64,000 nt of DNA from Humulus lupulus (lineage: Eukaryota; Streptophyta; Magnoliopsida; Rosales; Cannabaceae), in contig NC_084799.1 of NCBI RefSeq assembly GCF_963169125.1, forward strand, positions 68,192,143 through 68,256,142, written 5' to 3'. This document shows, one piece after another, positions 22,529 to 31,875 of the stretch (the stretch's first letter is position 1; every line of letters starts with the position of its first letter). The position numbers and the translations under genes were made by a program. A model generated the notes under the pieces. The model did not search any database, was not told where the DNA came from, and worked only from the letters and a program-made list of their open reading frames with translations.

Positions 22529-22544
22529 CTCAATGAAAGCACCA
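22529..22544 (-). other. Primer-binding site of element H
   Basis: TGGTGCTTTCATTGAG on the minus strand, three bases after the 5' LTR. Element F has the identical 16 bases. The tRNA is not identified; it is not tRNA-iMet. Confidence 0.75.
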
Positions 22545-22547
22545 GAA

Positions 22548-23152
22548 TGTTGACCCTCGTTTTGGTCAACTGACACGGAGTCAAAACGTTTGATGTGGAT
22601 AGATGTGTTTGAATGGATATAATGACAAAAACAGTAAAGGACACAGTAAATTATAGTGGTTCGACCCCAAGAACTGGTAATGACCTACGTCCACTGAAGC
22701 TATTATTGATATGAGTTCTCAAAGGAGTGATCAAAGAACTAGTGTTCTCTGAGTTTCACAAGCCTAAAAGAAATAAACAATACAATCATAATACAATAGC
22801 TCTAATTCTCTCGTAAGTGTATAGCTTCAATCAACCAAAAGCCAAAAGTCCCTTCCTTGAGCTATCTTTCTCTATTTATAGGCTCAAGGAGGATTACATG
22901 AATTTGTTACAGATATTCGTTCCTAATTAATCAGATAATCAGGAATCTTAGGAGACAATCTCGGAATTGATTATGATTTACTCAAGATCACTTTGAAATA
23001 CGCGGAGTATAAGACCACGCTGGTCGTATAGAAACTTCAAATGTTACGCCAGGAGAATCTTACTGGTCGATGGTCAAACAGAACTCTGCCAGGTGTCAGT
23101 CACGTGTTTAAAAACGTCTGCCACGTCACCCGTGCCTGATTTTTGGATAACA
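22548..23152 (-). repeat. 5' LTR of element H
   Basis: 605 bp, TGTTGACC...GGATAACA, colinear with 11503-12107 (18 mismatches, no gaps by hand alignment). TATAAATA on the minus strand lies at 22873-22880. Confidence 0.93.
22873..22880 (-). promoter_or_regulatory. TATA box of element H
   Basis: TATAAATAGAG on the minus strand in the 5' LTR, conserved in the 3' LTR at 11828-11835. It would drive the genomic RNA. Confidence 0.65.
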
Positions 23153-23310
23153 ATTTATTAAAAAAAATTCGTTATTTTGAGTTTTTATTAAAAAAAATCA
23201 ATATATTTTTAATAATAGGTTTTTTTATAATAAAAAAATTAAATAATAAAATATACATAAATATTCATTTGAAATAAACTATCACTTAATTTTTTTTAAC
23301 AAAAACAATA

Positions 23311-23703
23311 AAAAAATATATAAAAAAAATTGTCACATATTTATATTTATATTTATAGAACATATTCCTTATTTTTACCATCCAAATAAAATTATTTTTA
23401 CAGTGACCAATATAAAACACAATTTATTTACATGATCATTGAAAAAATATCAAAGACTAGTAAAAAAGAACATAATACTTTTAAATATCTTTTCATAATT
23501 CATAAATCTCTCACAATTACGTAAATTTAAAAAAATTCATTTTATTTATTAATAATATTAGGAAGATTTTATATTTTATAATAATTAAAACTATTATAAT
23601 CTCTATATATATTGTGAGTATTTTTTATTTTGAAATATCAATTAATTTTATATTTTAAAATTTATTTTATAATCTTATATCCCTCTATTTAAGATATATA
23701 TTT
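23311..23703. repeat. Direct repeat block, copy 1
   Basis: About 390 bp of AT-rich DNA that reappears at 46635-47072. Shared landmarks in order are TCACATATTTATATT, CAGTGACCAAT, TTACATGATCATTGAAAAAAT, TCAAAGACTAG, CATAAATCTCTCACAAT, CTCTATATATATTGTGAG and CTATTTAAGATATATATT. Copy 1 lacks about 30 bp present in copy 2. I do not recognise the family. The DNA between the LTR of H and this block, 23158-23310, is AT-rich without features. Confidence 0.8.
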
Positions 23704-24347
23704 TGCACTTTCAATTTTTTGTAAGAAGCGTCTTCAATTATAATTTTATTGTATATTCAAAGTAAATAACTTAAAATATGTTTATTGATTCACTTATTAT
23801 TTTTGGTAATAAATAATATTAGATTTTTGTTTAATGACCAAAGAGTATTAAATAATCAAGTAATCAAGACCATCTAATCTAAAATAATCTAATGGTTCAA
23901 ATTGAAAGTAAAAATTGATGTGAAAATTGGTGCCCATAGAACCTATCCCCCATTTTTTACATCAATTTTTAAACTTATTTTTAACCATTACATTAATTCA
24001 GATCTAATGTTATGGATTGTTTGGGTCTTTTTAATAGCCTATAATAAATATAAAAAACTATAATTCTATTGTTTCTATATATAAACACAGTAATCTTTTT
24101 TACATTTGTAATATATTTATTTATTAGATGTTATTCATTGAAAAGTAATTACATTATTTAAAAAAAAATTAATTAATTACGTTTTTTTAGTGGACATTAT
24201 TTTTAATAACAGCATAACTTTAAAAAAAATTATAAGAAAAGAACATATGACCTAATTTTTTTTATAAGATCATTGTAGTGTTAGTCTCCAAATAATTTAT
24301 TTCATAAAAAAATATTAAAATAAATGCCAAATAGGAAAAAAAATTAA
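23704..24347. other. AT-rich DNA with one possible foldback
   Basis: AAAAATTGATGTGAAAAATTGG-like sequence near 23910 is mirrored by TTTTTTACATCAATTTTT near 23955, suggesting a small hairpin or MITE core. No coding frame was seen. Confidence 0.35.
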
Positions 24348-24797
24348 GAGGGTGTTTGACACCTTAACTAAAAAACAGTTTTTTGTTTTTAAAAGCTAAA
24401 AACTGTTTTTTGAAAATAAGTTGGGGTGTTTGGCATTGTTTTCAGAAAATAATTTTTAAAATCAAAGTTACAAAAAACAGAAAATTTTGAGAACAACAAA
24501 AAGTTGTTTTCTGTTGTTCTCAAATTTTATTTCCCTACTTTCTCACTTCTTATTTTTCATCATTTTTTCTTTCAAATTATTTTATCTCATTATTTATTAC
24601 AAACTTTTAAAATATTTTTCTCTTTGTAAATATATTTGTTAATTTTTTATTTAAGATTTAAAAAAAATAAAACTAAAAAATTATTTTTAGAAAACATTAA
24701 CCAAACACATTTTGTTTTTTGAAAACTACAAAAATAGTTTTTTGTTCTCATTTCTGATAACACCATTTTGAAAACAAAAAACAATGTCAAACAAGCC
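24348..24797 (+). mobile_element. hAT-like MITE family, copy 1
   Basis: About 450 bp with terminal GAGGGTGTTTGACACC on the left and CAATGTCAAACAAGCC on the right, plus repeated CAGTTTTTTGTTTT and GGTGTTTGGCATTG subterminal motifs. A second copy lies in opposite orientation at 52260-53044. TTTGGCA-type ends are typical of small plant hAT elements. The target duplication is unclear. Confidence 0.6.
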
Positions 24798-25011
24798 AAC
24801 TTCCATTAATATAGATTATTTAAACAAAAACATAATATAAAATGATGAAATATTATAAATAACACCAAACAATAATGACACATGCTAAAAAAACACAATT
24901 AAACTCATAAAAAAACATATTAAAAAAAACACATTGAATCTTCATAAAATTTTTATTCATTCTTCCTCATCTTCTTTTCATTCAACTGTTTTCCTTTCTT
25001 TACTTTCATTT

Positions 25012-25386
25012 TCACTTCTTCCTCAAAAAAAGTTTGAATTGATTAACACGATTTTCCAGCGCACTGGAAAACTTTGTAACCTCTTCAAAAAGTCCATCCA
25101 TGAACTTATTCATTTCAATCATATGACCAATACCGTTATCAAAATCTATAAAAAAGAGATTAAATTCTAGGTTGTCGCCAAGAGAAACATCACACGGTTT
25201 GACATCTTTCTCATCATCACTAATTGGTTTAATCTTCATCTTCTTCAGTGGGGACTCTACTTCATCTTCATTACACATGTCACGGAGTAACACATCACGA
25301 ACTCTATCTTGATCATTGGAATGAGAAGATGGAGAGGTTTCTTTATTTTTGGAATATGTTGTATCAGAAATATTGGTCGCAGACAT
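25012..25386 (-). CDS. Hypothetical 124-residue acidic protein
   Basis: Complete frame from ATG (25386) to TGA near 25012. The N-terminal third is Ser/Asn/Asp-rich (SATNISDTTYSKNKETSPSS). A basic PLKKMKIKP stretch in the middle could be a nuclear localisation signal. The C-terminal third (MIEMNKFMDGLFEEVTKFSS and onward) is amphipathic and may be a coiled coil. A TATAAATA box lies about 95 bp upstream of the ATG on the same strand, with a plausible leader between. It has no resemblance to the retrotransposon proteins here. It could be a small host gene, a fragment of a larger one, or a transposon accessory protein. I do not recognise the family. Confidence 0.45.
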   Translation of the reverse strand: MSATNISDTTYSKNKETSPSSHSNDQDRVRDVLLRDMCNEDEVESPLKKMKIKPISDDEKDVKPCDVSLGDNLEFNLFFIDFDNGIGHMIEMNKFMDGLFEEVTKFSSALENRVNQFKLFLRKK

Positions 25387-25477
25387 GGTTGGTGATTGTG
25401 AATGAAACTTTTTTTTTTAGTAAAATAATATAGAATCTCAATTTTGTGTGAGTGTGTGTTTTAGGAGAGATTGGGGA

Positions 25478-25486
25478 GTATTTATA
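25478..25486 (-). promoter_or_regulatory. Possible TATA box for the 25386-25012 gene
   Basis: CTATAAATA on the minus strand, about 92-100 bp before the ATG. The expected start site (about 25450) leaves a leader of about 65 nt. Confidence 0.4.
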
Positions 25487-26119
25487 GCATAAAACAATTT
25501 AATTAGTAAAAAAATGAACACATAATATTGAATTAATGAAATTGTAAATTTCCAAATTAATCAATTACTATGTGTTATTACAATTTATGTTATTTCATAC
25601 TTCTTTTTTTTTTTTTACAAATATTCCATAAAATTGTTACATATGAGTTTATATTATCTACACCATAATATGTGTGACATTAATTTCATAATAACATTAA
25701 TCATATATACAATTAAAAAATTAAATATTTTTGTTATTTGATAAATGACATTTTAGCGATAAATGACATTTATGTTGTTACATATAGTTGTGAATTTTAT
25801 TTTATATTAGCTATATTATAGTGTGTGTGATATTTATTTTATCAAAATAACTTTCTTAAATAAAATGTAAAAATTTATGTTTTTTTGAAACTATTTTTTT
25901 ATAATACATAATATGGCATTAATGTTGTTACATATAGTTACAAAATTGAGCATATATTATACTATGTGTGACATTTTTTTTCAAAAATATTAGTGAAAAC
26001 AATAATATAAAAAAATTAAATATGTTATTATTTAAAAAATATATATATATGACATCAATGTTGTTATATATATTTATTAAATCGACTATAGATTATCTAT
26101 ACCATAGTATGTATGTTTG
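25487..26119. other. AT-rich DNA without recognisable gene
   Basis: Near-repeats of the GACATTTATGTTGTTACATATAG type recur at about 25765, 25915 and 26050, apparently an old, diverged tandem structure of about 140-150 bp period. Nothing else was seen. Confidence 0.4.
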
Positions 26120-26694
26120 TGTTACACCCTGTTCTATCCAAATTTCGACACAGTCATAAATGAGCCACGAAATGTAGGCTCGTAAAGTGTATGCTCGAAA
26201 ATGACAAACAGTGGCTGGACACTTGTACAAATTAGCATGATTCCTGACTTGTTCTTGTTGGCGATCGAGCATGAGTCGCAATGTTCGAGCTTGAGTTGCA
26301 TGCTCGAACACATCAACCTTCTCCGATGAATGATTTCGACCAAATTAGTGGATGGGGAGGAGGCTGCGACTCGAACAATGAGCTCGAAGCTTGGGTAGTC
26401 TCGAAAGTGTGTCAGCACAACGATCAAGCTCAATCACGCGAAAAGACAATACAGTATGACAGAATCACTGTTAAGTACCAAGCCAAGCTGCTTGGTATGT
26501 TCCTAGTGTTGGTTGGTAGGCTATTTTTCTGAACCCCCTCCATTGTGGTGGAGAGTTTTTATTTATACTATCTCCTTCGTCCACTGGTTGCACCTGAGCA
26601 TAACAGATGAGGAAATATCCCTTTCTTCTCGCAGGTGGTTGTTGTCCTATTTGTTAGGAGGTTTGATCAAGTCTTCAGGAATATTAGGTGTAAC
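26120..26694 (+). repeat. Possible Tat-like solo LTR
   Basis: It begins TGTTACACCCTG and ends TTAGGTGTAACA, so the termini are inverted repeats (TGTTACACC / GGTGTAACA) of the kind LTRs have. The first bases, TGTTACACCC then AATTTCGA, resemble the LTR start of Tat element F (TGTTACACCCAGATTTCGAG). A TATTTATAC lies at about 26558. The 5-bp flanks (GTTTG and TGCTG) do not match, so either the boundary is off or one side has changed. Confidence 0.4.
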
Positions 26695-27626
26695 ATGCTG
26701 GCCTTGAGGGCATGTTACAAGCTAGGATGGTGCTCGTTCAGATGCGCGCGCGAGGGTGTAGGCTGGTGATCATGTTGATGCCTAGTTTGTACGGTAGTGG
26801 TATTTTCGTAAATGTCTTCAATATTGCCCAGAAATGGACGGGACTTGGTAGGTTTCATATTGAAAGGTCAATGAACGCAATGGTGCAATCAGATTTGGGA
26901 GATTCGAAGAATTGGCGAGCTGAGAACCGAATATGTCTCCCAAGAAAAAATCATATATGTTCCTAGTAGAAGGCTAAAAGCTCAGAAGGCTCTTCGTAGG
27001 GGGAGCACCTGGTGTCAGCTCTCCACCACCCCTTGGCGCAGGTGCATCGAGTGAGCTACTACTAGTTGGGAGGAATAGTAGGGCAGGCATAGGAGGACCA
27101 TGAGGGGACTCATATGTCTCCATGAGTGGGAGTACTCATGGACATTACCGGGCTGCCCCGGTAGTGCGTCGAAGTGTGCTGCCAGAGGTTTATGGGTACG
27201 GTTCCCTTGGCTTGCCGAGATGCTGCTTGCATGGAATGTGACCTAAACCTCTAAGAGACGTCATGGTGCACCATGGCCTTGAGTCTTGACACGAGATGGC
27301 ACGGGAAGTCATTCGTGGGACTTTCTAGCGTACATGGATTGAAGAGTGCGCAATGCTTGAGAAGGACAGAGGTCCAGTGTGTGCTATTAGTCTGGCAGCT
27401 AGTCTCGAGGGCCTACCAACATGCGTGAAGGCATGGTGCCTTGAGGATTAAACCATGGATGTATGGGAGTCCTTGGTCTGTGACATGAGCTAATCAGATA
27501 GTATCGAATGGGGCATGATGAGAGGTGTTGGCTCTTGGCCACACATGCTGCCTTAGCTTGCGAATGTCTGGGTGAGCATCAGTGTTGGGATTTTCCTTGC
27601 CATAGTGAGAACCTATGGACAGTGTG

Positions 27627-30354
27627 TGTAACGCCCCAAACTCCAGGGACCGTTACGGTGTGCCTTGTAAACAGTGCTAAACTCGCTAATCGAGTCATTT
27701 GGCCAAAATCGCGAACTAAGTATGATTAGCGGTTTAGGGATTAAAAACTTTGGTTAGGATGTAACGTTTCACTAGAACGTTTAATTTATACATTGGGATC
27801 CCGAAAATATAATTTCAGAGTTTATTACAGAAAATATTTACAACAGGCCGTTCTAAGCGGCAAAACAGGGTTCAACCCTAGTTCCACTTTAAAACCTCGG
27901 CCGTGGCGGACGAGCAGCTGCATATGTACACGTCATCACCTAAGCTCTCCAACTCAAGGATGGTCCAGCTTCCTCTTGCCTTTACCTGCACCACGTAGCA
28001 CCTGTGAGCCGAAGCCCAGCAAGAAAACACAGAATAACATGATATAATATCAACAATAACCATAGTAACCATTCAGGACTATCAGTCCAAGCAAATAGGT
28101 GACAATAGCCAAAAGTCACAATAATGAGCATCGCTCCTTCTAGCCATGTGACGATAGGGTCACCAGGGCTTAACTGATAAGTGATCTTTTCATAAGTTTG
28201 ATTAGGACAGGTGCATGGTGATTAGTCACCAACATAACCTTCCTCACGACTCTAGAGTCGAAACTATGGACAACGTCCCTTAGCCATGTGACAAACGGTC
28301 ACCGGGGTCATATACCTTGGCTATAGTCATCTGGTCGTAGACCAGGCAAGCGCTTATAGTTCTCATTGACCTTCCAGTCGGTCCAGCATTAATACCCCAT
28401 ATGAGTCATTCAATGCCGACCTTGATTGGATCCAATCTTTATTTGGCCCGGCGTTCACAACACACTGCCACTTCTGATCCTTGGGTCAGTGAAACACGAC
28501 CAGTGCTCAGCCCGTGGTGAACTTAACTAATAAGTCACAGCTTCACAGACGGATCTGACACCATTGTCGATTCTGACTAATAAGTCAGCGCCATACACAG
28601 GTAAGCCATGCCACCAAACATATATCACATGTCTATTATCCATAAACAAGGTATTCAGCATGCTTACTTAACAGGTATTAGTACCATTAGGACTATGCAT
28701 AAACACAGAGGTTCAAGCTCTGAACAATATCATACCCAGTGTACAAAGCATGTCCTAATCACATGTTTCTCAGGCATCATATGCAATATATCCTGCAATC
28801 AACGTGCATCAATACCAGCCATGCATGCCACGCTTAATAACCAACCAACATGCATCAAGAATAGCCATGCATGTCATACTCAATAATCAACCAACATGCA
28901 TCATAATAGCCATGCATGTCATACTCAATAATCAACCAACATGCATCATAATAGCCATGCATGTCACACATACACAGGGTGCAGTTTTCTTACCTCAAAG
29001 TCGAGCTAGAACGATCAAAAGAATGACCCTTGAGAACGATCAACTTCTAGTCCATTAGCGGTCACCTAGTCATAACCAAATATAAAACCTCATCAAAATG
29101 AGTAATTAAATACTTCCAAACCCAATCCAAGCCTCCGGAATATCAAATCCCACTCATCTAGGTAGTAGGATCGATCCTAGGCCCTTAGAGTTAAGTTCCC
29201 ATCACAAAAACCACCATTTAGTATTTTTTCCCTTAAGGGCCGCGGCCCTACATGGACCATGCCACGGCGCGCCCCTCAGACAGAGCCTCCACCACCTTCT
29301 TCAAGCTAGGGCCGTGGCGCCCAAGAACAGGGCCGCGGCCCAACTTCACACCAGCCATTTTTCTTCGTTTTTCCACTTCTAAAACCTTCCAAAAACCCAT
29401 CTAAACATCTCCAAATCATCAAATAAATATTACCAAACTTCTCAATGGTCCAAAACCACCAAAACCTGAAGCTCAAACCAACCAAAAACTCAAAAATTCA
29501 CAAAGTCCAATCCTAAGCTTAAAAACTTAAGAAACTCAAAACTTAACTAAAAAAAACAGAGCACACCTTAAATTCATAACTAGAACTCACCTCAAACACG
29601 GTTTTGAATCCCCTTTAATGGCTGTGACAAGTTCCCTAGCTTCCCCCTTTGATCTCCAATCTTAACTCCTCAAGGTGGCTCTCAAAATTCAAAGAAAAGG
29701 ATGAAGGAAAGTTTGTACGGGAGAGAAAGGATAAAAGGATGAGGTTAGGCTCTGTTTTGCTCTGTTTCTACAGCCTTCCAAACCCCCAAAATCTGATATA
29801 AATCCTTAAGGTCAAAAGACCATAATGCCCCTAGACCAATTTAAAAGCTTCTAAACACTCCCAAGGGTAAATTCGTCATTTCCAACCTATACCATTAATT
29901 ATAATTAACGCTCACCAATTCCCACTAATCTCAACATTCCCAAATACCAATAAATCATATTCCATTACCCTTTAATTCGCGGTAATGCTCTAATCATTAA
30001 ATTCACCCCGAGACTCACCCCGAGCCCCGAACTTAAACCCGTTATGACTAGACCGAACACTTACATCTCATGATCGTCTCATGTCGATAGCTCGAACCAA
30101 TCCACCTTATAGTGTGGCTAAATTAATTAATCACAATCATGCACCCAAAATATACAATTACGCCCACAGTGGCCAAATTACCAAATTACCCACATAATTA
30201 ACATATGAGCCCATATGCATGCATTCACCACCATATAACAATATAATTCACGTAATCATGCATATAATCATTAAATACTATAATAAATCAATTATGGCCT
30301 TCCCGGCCTCCTAATCAAGGTCCTAAACCTTATTAGGAAATTTGGGGCATTACA
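27627..30354 (-). repeat. Tekay-type solo LTR 'B'
   Basis: 2,728 bp running TGTAACGCCCC...GGGGCATTACA on the plus strand, with a perfect 5-bp target duplication GTGTG at 27622-27626 and 30355-30359. Read on the minus strand it has the same plan as LTRs C and E: TGTAATGCCCC start, splice-donor-like GAG/GTAAGAAAAC (28993), palindrome GATTGGATCCAATC (28424-28437), acceptor-like GTGCAG/GTAAAGG (27986), and GGGCGTTACA end. A GC-rich block (GGGCCGCGGCCC type) lies at 29235-29345. Tandem copies of a unit of about 45 bp (CCATGCATGTCA core) lie at 28800-28970. No internal region or primer site is attached. Confidence 0.92.
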
Positions 30355-30578
30355 GTGTGAGTGTCTTAGCTAGATAGCCTTGATGCATGATTGTACTCAT
30401 AGAAGCTTGAGAGCATGACTCAGCGAGAGTTGTTCGAGAGAGGGAAGTGTACAGAGGCAGACGGTCGCGCGAAAAATCTGACCATTGTTATTCCATTGGT
30501 TGGAAGGTTGACCTTGGCTCAAAGGAGTCAAGGTGTCGCACGGGCATTTTCCCTGTCAAAATGTCAGCCCGTGACAGT

Positions 30579-30591
30579 TGGTATCAGAGCC
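30579..30591 (+). other. Primer-binding site of element G (tRNA-iMet type)
   Basis: TGGTATCAGAGCC, complementary to the 3' end of plant initiator tRNA-Met, two bases after the LTR terminus GTGACA (30576). Confidence 0.8.
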
Positions 30592-31870
30592 AGGTTTATC
30601 TCAAGCAGGGGATGAACCTGGTTGGCCCATCCTAGAGGGAATGTAGGCATACAGAAGGTCTGGATGCTTGAACATATGTCGTTGAGCCGTTTAGTCACCT
30701 AGAAAAGATCAATAATCTGAGATAGGATGAGACTCGGTTGCTTTTCTTCGTGGGAATACTAGACATCCTAGAGAGGGGAAAGTTATGGTTGCTTCGAATC
30801 AAAGTTCGGTGATGCTAGAAAGACAACAACTACGTGCAATTATGGAGGGGCGCTAATGAAGAGTTGGAACTCGTTGACATGAGACAAGGTTTGATTGAGT
30901 GGTCAAGGTTGTATGCTTGGTTCACTAGTTCAGGTTCGCCTGAGTGACAGTGTAAGTTGCACGGAGCGCTGTTGTTGGAAATGGAACTTGTACGCAAGAG
31001 TGTGGAAGCATAATAGTGGTCGTCAGACGCTTGTTGGTCGCAACAATGATCGAGAGTGGACAGCTTTGAGGGATCAGATTAAGATGAGCATGAAATGCTT
31101 CTGTTTCTACTTGTGGGCCAAAGGGCATCACATGGAGACCAAGGTGGTAGTTGCCGCGATTGTCACAGGGAAGTCATACTTGGAGGTGTTTGCATGTTAT
31201 CTTGTTTCGCCCAAGAAGGGAGGCACCGAGACAATGGAGTGGGACGTGTTGGCTCATAAAGATGTTAGCTTGTGTGAGCAACACTAAGGCATTGTAGGAG
31301 ATGCTGAGTTGTGGAATATATGCATCCAAGGCCAACACGGCTGAGTAGACCGCGCGCAGTGGTAAGAATAGTACTAGAGTTTCTAGAGTGTTGGAGGGTT
31401 GCGTCAAGGAAACTTAGTACTACAAGAAGGCTTAGGCAGGCCGAGATGGTGCTTGAGTTTAAATGTGGGCCGGAGGGCCTTGCTATTGGGACTTAGTGAC
31501 CACAGAAGCCTAAAGAAGCTGCTCGGGGGGGCGAGATGCTGGTATAGAGCAGACGGATAGCTATGTGGACAGTGCACGCATAGGGGAATCTACAATGGTG
31601 CTACACGAAGTAGTTGACTCGAGAGTCACATCTTGCGGGGTGCACTTCTAGATTTTTTGTGTGCATGAAGAGTTGGGGTGGCCAAACATTCTTGCGTGTG
31701 GGCAAGTTGTCGAGGACGCCAACATTTGAAGTGGGGGAGAGACCTTCACGGGTCAAACATCCAAATAGCAGACCAATGTTCCATTACAAAAGCATCGAGA
31801 TGAGTTATCATGGAGATCGTTAGTTGTTCAGAATGTAAGTCAACGAGACTCAGAGACAAAGACAGAACTA
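30592..31870 (+). other. Internal region of element G, part 1, no intact coding frame
   Basis: About 1.3 kb of balanced-composition sequence. Short frames exist (for example 30895-31287), but none shows a gag, protease or RT motif. The text near 30690-30780 translates as fragments like DETRLLFFVGIL, which could be eroded gag. It is interrupted by solo LTR C. Confidence 0.4.
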
Positions 31871-31875
31871 GTTAC

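Larger units (their letters stand above)
11503..23152 (-). mobile_element. Full-length Tat-lineage Ty3/gypsy retrotransposon 'H'
   Basis: Element of 11,650 bp on the minus strand, bounded by two 605-bp LTRs and a perfect 5-bp target duplication ATTTA (11498-11502 and 23153-23157). Order on the minus strand: 5' LTR, primer-binding site, gag, protease, reverse transcriptase with RNase H, a second RNase H, integrase, then an antisense gene (plus strand 12971-15605), and 3' LTR. The second RNase H and an extra antisense gene before the 3' LTR are known traits of the Tat lineage. The LTRs differ at 18 of 605 aligned positions by my hand count (3.0%), mostly transitions, which suggests insertion about 1-2 million years ago under common plant rates. 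Stops and frameshifts in gag and pol make it non-autonomous. Confidence 0.92.

Noticed and set aside
28800..28970. Repeats resembling a CRISPR array
   Set aside because: Direct tandem units without unique spacers, inside a plant LTR.
28804..29058. Frame with repeating CIIIAMHVILNNQPT
   Set aside because: Tandem units of about 45 bp in LTR B read in frame.
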